Assembly (NCBI RefSeq): GCF_021018895.1
Contig: NC_079368.1
Location: 9,298,001 to 9,362,000, forward strand
Reading direction: 5' to 3'
Length of the DNA stretch: 64,000 nucleotides
Origin: Seriola aureovittata
Taxonomy: Eukaryota > Chordata > Actinopteri > Carangiformes > Carangidae
Shown one piece after another: positions 1 through 32,200 of this stretch; position 1 is the stretch's first letter; each line of letters begins with the position of its first letter. A model generated the notes under the pieces. It was not told where the DNA came from. It did no database searches and saw nothing but the letters and a program-made list of their open reading frames with translations. A program made the translations under genes and the position numbers.

Positions 1-19681
<19,681 letters not shown>

Positions 19682-21365
19682 TCATCCTCCCTGCTTCTGT
19701 GTTCCCTGCACAGTACCGGTCCTGCCACCCTACAAACATGGGACGACACAAAACTGAGAGAAATTAAGTTATGGCTGTTAGGATGGGGAAACGTTTGGCA
19801 TGCTTCTGTTGCTCAAAACAGAATACCGTAGCCAAGGATGAGGAGGAGGTGGTCATCGCTCACCTTTCTTCTAGCAACTACGAGCTGGAAACAAAGGACG
19901 TCAGTATCTGTACACAAAATTTAACCCGACACGCCTAATGCTGTCTCAGACTTTTTTTTTTTCTTTTTTTTTTTAAACAGGAAAAAGGGGGAGCAGTTTA
20001 ACCAAATACTGTTTTCAGATGGGGTTGGCAATCTTGAGCAACACTCAATAATACATCAACATAATGCTTAAGGACGAGCTGGATCATTAAGACAAAGACT
20101 CACGCTGTGTTTTAAAAGAAAAAAAGAAAAAAAAGAAAAAAATCTATCAACATTTTATCTCTTTCCAGAGGTGGTGTTTTCCTGTAATGAAATGAATAAG
20201 GCATGTTGTTGTGTCTACCCAGTGATTCCTCGGACCCTGCGTTCTCTTCTCCTTACGAAATAAAACACTACAGAGGAGTCCTACTGTTTTTAAAAAAACG
20301 TATCTGGAGCCTTCCTGGTTTATATTCCACCCTGACCTGTGATCTGTTCTAGCCAGATATGTGCTTTTGCTTCTCTTGCCTCACCACTTCCTACAACCTG
20401 TAGCCTCTTGTCAGCACAGACAGCCAATTACTTTTCTATTTCTTGTATCTCAGACAATCAAACATCACTAGTATTGTATTTTCTAAAGCACTATCTATAC
20501 CACCCTTACACAGTACACGAGGAGAATAGCATGCGATTTAATGCTAGTTTATGCCATCCTTTACTTCCTTAGGACCTTTAATGTTTTTCTTCAGCCATTG
20601 CATTATTAGTAAGCTTCTCAGGAGGCGGGTTGATCTTTGGAGAAATGCTCGGTTGTACAAGTTATCTGTAGAATGAATCATTACAGATTAAGTACCAAAC
20701 TCTGCTCACAGACGTTTCCAAAACCTGCATAAGCCCAGCAGCTACCCGACTCTATGCCTTCTTACCTCTGTGCTTCACCTCCACTGCATGTGCAACAAGC
20801 ATGGCAAAGTTGTAACGTCACCTTAACGCGTTTCTTGCTTGTAAAACTTTAAGAAAAAAATAGGTTGCCATTACATGCTGCCATTACATTGTAGAAATAT
20901 AATTACCCCCTCAACTGTTTCCACAATGCAATATCACTGTCTGTCATTGGCTGAGATGGGGGGGGGGGTGCGATGACTTAAGGATTTGTAAAAGGTTTCC
21001 AGGGAAACAGGGATCTCTGTTTCCATTGGCTTGTTTTTGCTATAATGCTGCTACAAAAATGGACTCATAGAGAGATGATTCATAGATCAGCTGAGTGATG
21101 TCAGATCCGATCTATTTATTATATGTCTGTACCATAGAGTGAGCTCAACCAGAGAAGAAAAAAAGTTATTTATATTTTTTCCTCAAGACTGTATTATAAT
21201 TTAAAAAGTTTTTTTTCTTTTTTCTTTTTTTTTTTTTTTTGCCTGAATCGTGGTTTCCCTTGTATAATGTGTACAGTATGTTTTGGGGGGCATTGATGAC
21301 CTAAAGAAACATACAATCCTATCAAAGGGATGCATTGTTAATAAAACAAAATTTGAAATACCCAA
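19682..21365 (+). other. rictor: rictor 3' untranslated region
   Basis: The sequence after the TGA has no coding potential. It contains two AATAAA signals, at 20259-20264 (proximal) and 21340-21345 (distal), so two 3' UTR lengths are likely, about 0.6 and 1.7 kb. Near the distal end there is AU-rich sequence (TTATTTATATTTTTT around 21168) and a long T-run at 21222-21240. The end coordinate is estimated from the distal signal. Confidence 0.75.
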
Positions 21366-22132
21366 GATATTTGAAATATCTTTCTTCTTTGTTTTTTAAT
21401 TTGTAAGATTTGATATGATGTCCTTCTGTCTGAAACTGCAGAAATATTCTGTTTCAACTGTGGCTTTGAAAAAAATCACATTTAGATTGGCTCAAGATGT
21501 TTTTAGGATGGGGATTATCATATAGTTGAATTACTTTAGCTGTAGGAATGCTGAATTTCATAATTTAAAAACCTTTCTAAGCGTAGAAACATGCAAAATG
21601 GGCAATAAACTGTCACCTTACAGACTTACCCTTAGTATCTATGACGTTGTTAGATTTGTTGTTAAGATTGTTTCCTGCTTTCATAAAACGTCAAGACTTC
21701 AAATTTTATGACAATTTTAACAATACATAGGACACCCAAACACACCTGTAGTGTGACGACTCCCACTTTGGTACAGTAGGTACATGTATGTACAGAGTCT
21801 GCACGATCCAGATCAAACAAACAGTGGGAACATGTCGGGCAGGATGCTCCAAGTCAAGAACAGGCTCAGAAGACACCAGCTCTGCTCTTTGTGGCAGCCT
21901 ATGGAAAAATAACAGGATAATATTTCTCACGATTAAAACCAAACCTTTTTGTCATAAAGTCAGACCCAGTGCAAAGTGAGATAAGGACCTTATCTGCCTG
22001 AAAGCAAAGTGATCTCATGGAGATAAAAAAAATGAAATCATTAAGAGGAGAGTAACAGGAAAAGCAGTGGAGACAGAAGGGATGACATGCAGCAAAGAGG
22101 ATAATAAGATGATAATGATATTATTAATTCAT

Positions 22133-22133
22133 T

Positions 22134-22173
<40 letters not shown>
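22133..22173 (+). repeat. (AATC)n tetranucleotide repeat
   Basis: About ten AATC units lie between rictor and the kinase pseudogene, followed by AT-rich sequence with several ATATAT runs. Confidence 0.93.
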
Positions 22174-22174
<1 letters not shown>

Positions 22175-22266
22175 CTTAATATTATTTTATAATGTAATAT
22201 TATATATATATATATGAATATAGGATATATTTATATAAAATTCAATATTAATATCATTAATAAAAG

Positions 22267-22545
22267 ATGTTGAAAGTGTTTCAACATGATCACGGCCGAA
22301 ATGGTGGCAGTCAAAATCCACAAGCACAGCGACGATCCCTGATGCTGGAGGCAATCAGGGATCTAGACCCAGAGAAAAATAACATTGTAAGATTCATTGA
22401 GAATTTCAGGTTCAATGATCTCTCTTGTCTTGCCTTTGAAATGCTAGACAGGAGCGTTTGGGACCTGATGGAAGAGAGGAAATTGGAGTTAATTCTTCAG
22501 TATGTAAGAAAATCTTTTCCTAATGTAATAAAACAGAAATTTTAA
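22267..22545 (+). pseudogene. Frameshifted HIPK/DYRK-like protein kinase fragment
   Basis: Two reading frames each carry part of one kinase N-lobe. The first (from 22286) reads ITAEMVAVKIHKHSDDP and hits TGA. It contains the VAVK strand with the ATP-binding lysine. The second, one base out of register and from 22341, reads MLEAIRDLDPEKNNIVRF followed by a segment with CLAFEMLDRSVWDLM. This is the alpha-C to hinge region in the style of homeodomain-interacting protein kinases. Homology stops soon after MEERK, before any catalytic loop. One frameshift plus truncation means it cannot encode a working kinase. A plausible AATAAA follows near 22610, but there is no clear poly-A tail. HIPK-like genes are expanded in several fish, so this could be a dead member or a processed fragment. 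Confidence 0.8.
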
Positions 22546-22749
22546 AGAGAGCATTCTACAATGTTGTGAGTCGTTGGGAGACAGAAATCAGTTATAATTT
22601 TGGATTCCTGAATAAATAAAGTGTGTGCATGTGATTTGCGCACTGAAACAGTAAATTAAAAACATGATGACCAAGTAAATATTTCTACACAGCCAGCATT
22701 CACTATTTGCAAATTCATAAAGACCTATCACAGAAAACTAACACGCCAA

Positions 22750-23292
22750 ATGTTTTCAATAAGGATATTTATTCACGTAATAAAAACTTGATTGCACATT
22801 TTACAGCAATAGCATCATACTGCATTTGAAAAAACTATCCTATGAAATGCTGGAGTGTGAGTCATTTTAAATCGCTCGAAACAGTACTAATGTGAAGTAT
22901 TCACACACAAAATAATTACAGTCAATAAAAAAAAATACAAAATTCAAGAACATCTGTCAACTTCCTGTCCTGTCAGATAATTCCTCAAAACAAATCTTGC
23001 TCAGCGGCAACACTTGTGAAGAGACGTGTGTAGTTTTTCATTTGCTCAGACAGGAAGCTTGACTCTCATTGCAATAGTCCGCTCGTGCATTGCTCAGAAA
23101 TATTGCACAACTTTGTGTTGTTGTCAACAGTCCCACCGATCCATTTCTGATTGAGGTACATAGTTAAGTTAATAATTTCCATATGGAAGAGCCAAATACC
23201 CGACTCTTTGTTTGCTATCTGTTCTTTCCTGTGTCCATCCTTGTGCAGTTTGATACAGGGGTATTTGCTCATCAACAGTTTGTTGCTGGTGC
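22750..23292 (-). other. npc1l1: npc1l1 3' untranslated region
   Basis: The sequence downstream of the npc1l1 stop codon on the minus strand has no coding potential. A minus-strand AATAAA (TTTATT on plus, 22768-22773) gives a natural polyadenylation site about 520 bases after the stop. The left boundary is an estimate. Confidence 0.7.
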
Positions 23293-26200
23293 TCAGAAAG
23301 GGTCGATCCTCTCCTCCTTTTGGTTTTCCATAATTTCTGAAGGTGTGCTGGCATCTGTGACGTACTTTGAGGAGTTCAAATCTGAATCCTGTTTCATCTC
23401 ATTGTCTTCATAGTTCAGGTTATCATAGGCTTGTTTCCTCATCTCCAGCTCCTGGTTGGCCTTTGCTTTATCCTGCTGGAGCTGCAGCAGCACCGCCTTA
23501 TTCACACCAGGGCCTGAGAAAACAAAACATGTAGATTTAGTCCGTGTTTCGCAATTTCATTGGTGCCCTCGGTTGCATAGAAAATTATGCAGAAAATAAA
23601 GTGCATACCAAAGTAACTGAGCAGCACAGGGAGGAATATGAGTCCATGCGCCATCCCCAGAAGAGTGATGATCAGGTTTAACCGGAAGAAGAAGATCTGG
23701 ATGAGCTGCGCTTTGGCAAACGCCAGCACAAGGATGCCTGGTAAGTTGGTCATAGCCACACCGGCAAATACCTTCAGGGTAAAAAATAAAAATGTTTAAC
23801 TCACACAGCAGTTAGTGTATGTGGATATTTATACAATTAACTGTGTGCCATTAAAAATGAATGTTTAATTCCCTGATTTTTTTCTCTTTAAATTTGTGAG
23901 TGTTTCACAGTGTCTGTTTTTACTTACCGCGCTGCCCATATTTGCTGTGGCCTCCTTAGCTCTTTCCACATGTGTGTTCTGGGTGCTGAGAGCAAAGGAT
24001 CTTGTCATATGTGACACAAACTCCACAGAGATGCCCACCGCCTGCAAACCACACAGAGAATGTAAGTTCATTAAGTAGGAAATGACCATCTATGAATTCC
24101 CAATTATTGTTTAAGCACTGCAAGCAATGTTTCTGCTCATGTTTGTCATACTATAATAATACTTTAATAAGCAGTAATTACCACTGAGAGGATAGGCTAT
24201 AATCTCACTTGTGCATATCAAAGATAAGACAGTGTTAAATAAATCTGCACGTAATATAGGTAAATAAATCACAATGAGGCTATGAAACATAATGGTGATG
24301 ATATGTAAAAATAAAGTATAACATCTCAGATTCATGTCTACAGGACATGGTAAAAATATAAAATTCTGACATTTATATAACTGTCTTCAAAGGCTAAATG
24401 AACTTCATTTCTAAAATTGGTGGAGTTCCCCTTTAATCCCCATTACAGACGTGTCCTTACCGTGACCAGATTGATGAGGGCCACTGCGTTGTAATCGATG
24501 CCCCACAGTGTCATGACGCCAACAGTATCCACGACGATCATGATTATGGTGATCAGGTTGAGCAGGCCAGAGCGGAGGTCCAAACCCAGCAGCAGGCAGC
24601 ACACCACAAAGGTGGGCAGCAGACACAGGGAGATGTTGAAGAGTCCCTCCGGCACAATAGTCAGGTACTGCTCGTAAAATACATTAGTCACCCTGGAAGA
24701 AGGAGAAAAGCAAAGTGCTGCTTAGATTTAATGGCCGATTCCATATAATCATAAGAAACTACCCGTCCCCAGCGCTGTAGAGGGAGGGTGACATGAAGGA
24801 GTTTGGGAATAAAAAGTACATACGTGTAAGGAAATACTTCAAAGTCAGGTGAGGTGCCTGGTATTTTCCTCATGCTCAAGGTGATGTTGTGAGCTAGCTC
24901 TCTGGCCATCCGCAGCGCAGCAGTGTACTCCTGAGAGTTGGTTAAAGGTGTGTGGTAAGCCATGAACCGAGAGGCTGGGAACACAGGGGGGGAAAAAGTT
25001 CATTCACTATCATCATTTCTGTTTAAATGAATATCCAGTAACATATTTGACTGCTTTGAGATGACTTACCTATAATTTCTCCATTCTCGTCTTTCACCAC
25101 GGCCTTGTCATAGGCCCCTAAACCACTGTTAGAAGAGAAGAGAAGCAGTGAGAATGTTGTTTTCATGTTGTCATGTCTTTCTGTGTATGTGTGCGGCTAC
25201 GATACACACCCTTTGGGGCACTGCAGGTCAGGCCTGTTACCCAGGAAGTCAGGGAGGAAGCGGTTGAATTTTTCCACGCTGGGCCTGAGGACGCCATTTG
25301 GAGGAGTAGCCATACACTTACGTAGACAGTAAAGACCAGCTGTTGAGATGGAGCAGAGTGTGTTAATACAGCAAGGGTAATGTCTTTCATCAGATAAGAA
25401 AATTCACAGTAGAGAAAGCTGTGTTAATGTGGTGTTATCGCATCAGTGATTCTCACATTGACTTGCAGGACAGAACTTTCCACTATTTGGGCCGATGGTG
25501 TACAGACGACAACATTTGGATCCAGGGTTCAGCCAGTCGATGAAATCATCCACCCAAGAGTTTGCAGGAATAGCCAAGTAGGATCTACAGATCACATCGT
25601 CAGTGGGTTAAAGAAAGGCCAGGATACAAGTGTCCATGTTAAAGGACGGGACTACTGGTATTCTATATTTTTCTTATAACCAAATCTCATGAATAGACCA
25701 AAAACAACAATGCATTAATCTGTCCATTAATATTTACATAAAATCCTTCATGTAAATCTTTAAAATCAGGTCACCACTATATAGTCTTAATTTCCTTAAA
25801 AGTCTCAATTTCCTAAAACATCCAGGAACTGTAGTTTTTTAGCAAACACTACTCAAACATAAGTAAATAGTGGATTTGCTGGGGACTAATTTCAGCCGTG
25901 GATCAACACGCAAGCTAAACCAGGCTTGGGCCACACAGACAAGTGTTTGATTGTGTTTTCATGGGATTTGGAGACAATTCAAATGTATGATGCCACTCTC
26001 TTGCCTGTGCTGTAAATATGAAGCTACAGCCAGCAGCTGGTTAGTTTAACTTATCATAAAGATTGGAAACAGCTAGCCTGTCTCTGTCCAAAGGTCACAG
26101 AATCCACCCACCAGCACCTTTTAAAGCTCACTGATTAACATGATACATCTCATTTGTTAAATCTGTACAAAAACTGATTTTAGCAAAATCTTTTTCACTA

Positions 26201-29200
26201 AACCCTTTCATATATGATGCGGAAATTCTGCCGAATTTCCCTTTTATGAAAGGAGTTGTTTGCCAGCAAGCTACTGATAATACTAATGATAAGTGCGCTT
26301 ATCTCAAGGAAACAAAATTGTGTTGTTGTTTATAATCCATCCAACGGTCATGTTCCCCTTCAAGTTATTTGATAGAGATACTTTATATCATGATGACAAC
26401 GTTTTCAGATATGTCACAGTGAACACTGGGTAATATCATTGTTCCTACTGTATGTATAAGTAGAGCTTAATTTTTATAATCATATTTCATATATCTATGT
26501 TATCTTTTGGTGGAAAAGATTTATACTATACTGCGGGATAGTTAACTGGAAAAATGCACTAGGAGTTTTTACTTGCTCCCATTAATTACAGTAATTATAG
26601 TGAATACTTTGTATGTTTGCTCTCTCTTCATGGTACGATCAGTTAGAGGCACCTTTTATCTGCTCTGTGGCATTCATGTAACTTAGTTTATCATTAACTA
26701 ATCTGATTGGCTAGTATGCAAGAGGTTGCTACTGTGATATCAGCAGGTTCAAGGATCTGTCATTGAAAAATGATGATGATGTAAAAAACAAAGACAGAAA
26801 ATCTCTCTTCACTCCTCTGACTGAGGAGCTGGTTGATGCAGAGTTGAGCAGCAACACTTTCTACATTTTCTCCTGTCCAGATCATAAAAAGTTAACTCGC
26901 TGACTCACCTTTCAGGGTAATTGGTGGCGTACTGGATCTTCTGAGTTAGTGAGAACTGATCACAGCCCACGCTGGAGCAGACTCCATTCATGCCCTCCAC
27001 AGTGGTGAAGTTAAAGCCCCTTTTTGTTACAAAGTAAACAGGGACTCCGACTTCGAAGTATTTGTACAGGTAATGGAAATAGTCCAACATATAAGAGCCC
27101 TGCACCAAGAGCAGAATAATGTTTGTAAGGTTACTTTGAAAAAGAAAGCGTGCAGGCATTCGTTTATACTTATGAGGCACTGCTTACTGACCTGAGGCAT
27201 AGCCAGCTCCTGATCCAGACCAACTTTGACATTAAACATGAGGAACAGGGATCCACAGAGCATGAAGATGAAAACCAACATCTGGAGAGAACACATGACA
27301 GAACTTATTCAACAAATATCCAGTTAAAACACAAGAAAGTATGACTCTCTAACTTCGGGTTTTATTTTATTCTAGGCACCTCAGAGGTCACAGGTTGAGA
27401 ATAACTGTCAATCTGTCTTAAGTTATAGCTGAAATGCTACTAGCTTTACCACTATGATCCTGGTGTAGCGGTGCAGTAGGACAGGGGCGTAGTATTTTCT
27501 CATGAAAGGCAGCAGAAAACCCTCGTTTGGCTTGTTGGGACGCTGGGTTGACACTTTAACGCAACAGAGCAGTTCACAGCGGTTGTTGTCTTGGCGCCGG
27601 GCATCCAAGGACAACAGTGCCACAAAGGCCGTCATCTGGAGGATGAAGTCCATGAGCACAGCCAGAGCAGCGTACAGAGCAAAGGACTTGACTGCTGGCA
27701 TGGTGGACAGGGCCCCTTGGGTAGCAGAACAGGGTTAGAAGTTAACACATTGTATGGAAGCTCAGTGGTCCCTTCCTACACACTGTATTTACACAGAATT
27801 GGACTGAAGTGAAGCCTTTTAATATGTCAGTGCCACCTGCTGCACTTTGTTCATGTAGTTTTTATTAAAGACTAAAAAATATAATTAATGTCCCTACCTA
27901 GAAAGAAGCAGACAGACTCAGAGAGACTGCACAGGAGCATGCTGGGAGCTACGTTTCCGAGGACACGACCAATCTGCTCCTCTCTCTTCTCTCCAGGCCT
28001 CCGTACATCTCTCTGGAAGGAAGGAAGAGTTAGGCAACATCACTAAAAATGATGTCCATATCTTTGAGAATGATTAATATTATACACTCACGGTGCACAC
28101 AAATATACAAACCTGGTACTCCAGAACAAAGATGAAGATGTTGTCAGCTCCTACAGCGAGCACCAGGAAGGGCACGACCTGCAGGATGACCAGTGAAGAG
28201 GGGATGCCGATCCAGGAGTAGAAGCCCATGGAAGCCAGGACGGAACAGGCGACCACCAGGATCCCACCCAGACCCACCAGGAACTTGGAGTCCACCTTGA
28301 GGGCACAGAGATAAGACTCCAGATGTAAATTCAACTTAGTGAACCTTTTCTGTCCCTCATATCTCTTTGCTGTATTGTCCCTTCTAAATGTACAACTTCA
28401 TGGCCAATAAACCTTATGTACTTCACTGTCAAGATAAGCACTATACAGCTGAGATAGCCATACTACTGCAGTTTCTCCTTATCATATATGTGATAAGTGC
28501 TGTTTCATCAATTTTACTTTCTTGGTGGAGGGTTATCATACCCCGGGCACATGTCGTACACCTCTGTTTTAAAGTAAAACAAAGTTATGTAACAGCAGCT
28601 TAACAAGACTAATAGTCTAAAGTCATGCTAATTACCTCTGTGAGACTGCATCAGCATGTTAACATGGTAACACTGAGTAATTAGCAAATCTAACCTTAAC
28701 ACAAAGCGCAGCTGAGGAATTTCGAGTGTAGCTGTCAATACATTTAACTTAAAACCACAAATGTCAACCTGCGGGTGGTGCCAGAGGAAAAGTCAGAGGA
28801 TAACGAAAGTCATTGTGATTCATCATCTGGGAATAGTTGTTGAGATATTCGGACCAAAGTGGTGGACTGACAATCCCTTTTGTGTGGCTAAAAAACTTTA
28901 GCGATGTGAGATACTGTGTCATTATTCAGGTAGACATTACTGTGTGTGAAGTCTTACCAGTATGCGTTTCCATGAAGAGTACTCCCCTAGTGCGACAGCA
29001 ATGTAAACAAAGATTACAGCATAGCTGATCATAAAGATGGGGATATCCTCTGCTGTGGTCCGATTAATCTCATCCTCCAGTGACCTCTGTGGACAAACCC
29101 AGGGGGGAGAGAGAAGTCAAGGATTAGGGGCTTAAGAGTTAAGATATAGTGACAAGAAAGAAAAGGAGGTGAGAATTTAACCCGCCCCTTGGAGAAGCTG

Positions 29201-32200
29201 TGACTGCAGGTCTTTATCAGCATGTCACTGATTATTATTTATTTTATTTTTTTTTGAGCATTTTTGCTCCTAATAGCAACAAAGGTCCCTGGAAAGGCTC
29301 AACCCAGAGACAAGATTACATAGTCAGGGTCTTACATCCTAGGCTACCAGGGAAAATGAACATTTTCTACAATGTGAAACATGAATGATGTGTTCTGTCA
29401 GTTCTGGTAGTTTACTGTACCTCTGCCATGTATGCAAAGGTGAAATTGGCGTCAGGGCTGTTCTTGTACTCTTGGACAATTTTAAGAAACTCTTTCTCCC
29501 ACTGCATGGCCACTTTAAACTTGGGGTTGCCGCGAGCAAAGTTGTTAAGGGAGAAGGTCAAGATGAAAGCCTCGGCGTTGGTGTAGTCATCATCTGGGAA
29601 CAGCAAGACACGTTCAAGCGAGTTAGTGCCTTTTTGTGTTGATTGTACAGGTATTGTGAAAGATGTAAAAGATGATGCTGAAAGTGACTCACCCTCATAG
29701 CCTCCCACAGCCAGAAAGGGGAAGACTGGAGCTCCATAGTCGGCCATGCAGCTCATATCTAAATCAGTGATGTCTTTGAAGGACAGGGGAGAGCTTGAGA
29801 AGAGAGGGAAGAAGAACAAAGTTATGTTTAAGTCACTGAGAAACTGCAGATCACTGTGGGTTTTTTTTTTTTTTGTTTGATTTGAAATGATGTTTTATGA
29901 ATCCTTACTTGAGGCAGTAGATCAAGTGGTCTCTCCAGTCCACCTCTTTGGTCACTCCCAGCTCTGTCATGTTCACCTTAGCGTTAATGTTGTCCACGCT
30001 GTTCTGGAAGTACTGTGGCAAACTGTTGACTGCACAGTCGGTCAGGGAGGGGTTGGATGGATTCAGCGGTGCGAAGCAAACATCCTTCAGACTTGCAGTG
30101 CGCTTCAGATCCTCTGACCAGAACTCGATGTCCTAACAAAACAAGAGGCATCAGTGTGACAAAACAATATCATGAGAATTTGCAAACATTGTCAACTGTC
30201 AGCTCTGATTCTGGGCTCTTTACCCGTATTCGTGTCTGGAGCTCCAGCAGCTCAATGACGAGATCCTTCGATAAAAGCCCACTGAAGTTCTGTGGTCCGA
30301 ACAACAAAGAATCATAAATGTGGCCTTTTCTTTGTGGAGCTGTCAAGATCAGCTGGTTCGTCCTGAAGAAGGGGTCGAAGTGTGTGTCATGGAAGTCTTT
30401 CTCCAGGCGCGCCCGGCTGTTGGTAGCAGACCACAGCTCCACCGGGTCGGTGGTGAGCTCAATGGATTTGAGGCCAGCAGAGAAAGCAACCACGACTCCA
30501 GCCGACAGCAGAAGCACCTTGAATGAAGATGAAATAAGATAAAATGTTAACCATTGAGACGTACTGTATCTTCTTCATCTGGCTGACAACCTTTTAAAGT
30601 CAGTGTGTGTACAATTTGAAGATGTTTATGTTTTAAATTATTCAGATGGTTATTTTTTGTAGAAAAATGAGACAATGCCAGTGAAGTTTGTGAACTCGGC
30701 TTTCAGACTGTTCTTATCAGTGCGTCTGTTTCATACAACAAAGTCAGAAATTCTACACACAGTGGCTTTTAACTCGTCAAGTAAAACAATAGGAAGTACC
30801 TGCTGTCATGTACTCTACTTTTGCTGGTTGAAAATACTTACCGTTAGAGGATAAGTGGCCATGAGGGTTCCCCAACGCTGAAACTCTGAGCTCAGGAAAG
30901 CTTGAGCTGCCAGGCTGTTCTTGTCAGCCCACGTCACCTCTGATGGATCAACAACCTGCTGAGTCACATCATTACTGTTCTGGTCTTTGCCTTTCTTCTT
31001 CCTCTTTCCTTTCTCTTCATCCTCTCTTTTCTTAGACTTCAACACGCAACAGACAGAGATGTAAAACAGGAAGGCAAATATCAGGAGACAGAGTAAGATG
31101 ATAGAAACCACAAGGAAGCCGTCTGTCCCGAACAGGCTGAAGGGGCTGGGGGGCAGCGGTAGAGGTGGCACACTCGGACACGACTCTTGGCAGTCCTGGC
31201 AGGAGCAGACTTGACCTCCTGATGGTGTGGTCTCGTTACACTTCAGAGCACGTCCATTGTAGGGAATCACACCCTCTGGTACTCCCTCAGTGTCTCCCTC
31301 TTTTACCAGCTTGAAGTCGATGTCCAGAGGAGCCAGGCCATTACTGGAGTCTCCCTGGAAGTCATACCAGCGCTGGGGGTTGCACAGCTTGGCGCCATAC
31401 CGACCACACATAGTGGCGATGGCAAAGCCTCCTGTGGCGGGGATCCTGACATTTTTACAAGACTGGAAGGAGGCATCTGTAAAGGTGGTGCTGAGGAATG
31501 CCTGGTAACCAACCACGGCCTCCCTTGTCCTGTTATTGGAGGTGATGTTCATGACCTCCGTGACTTTTACCGTCTGGCTCTGGTTGGGGCTGCAGGTGTT
31601 GATGCAGTGCAGGTGGGCAAAGTTCTCAGCGCAGGAGGGGCAGCGGACCAGCAAAGCCTTGGACAGGGTCAGACTCATTTCCAGGGATGACAGCTGTTTG
31701 AGGGAACAGCAGGCGAACGTGTTGCCCTCACCACGGTCCAGAATGGGACACACCTGCAGCGAGAACAGGCGCTATTTTACTCAAAAACAATGAACTGAAT
31801 ACATAAAATAATTTTCCAAGAATAGATGACGAAGACTAAGAATAGTCCTACTCTACAATGCTTTTATTAATTCTTGTTACCACTTCAGTTAAACATTAAG
31901 CAGTGTAAACAGACCTGTTTAAGTTTCCTGTAGTGTTGTCCTGTGACTGCTCGGGCACGGCTGTAGTTGAGACAAGGGACAATAGGAGGAATGAGGGACT
32001 CTCCTACCGACGGGTTACGACCACACTCATCATAGAAAGAGCAGTAGCCAGGCTGGTGTTGGGCCTCCGACAGCACCTGTGTTGAAGACAGATATGTTAA
32101 ATGTTAAGCACACTGGTGACAACTAGAAAAAAGGACGAAACATTTAAATGCTGTTTCTGCTAACAAGCTCTTTACATGTCATTTTGATGTATATTATGTA

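Noticed and set aside
22133..22173. Regularly spaced AATC repeat as a CRISPR-like array
   Set aside because: It is a simple tetranucleotide microsatellite without spacers, in a eukaryotic genome.
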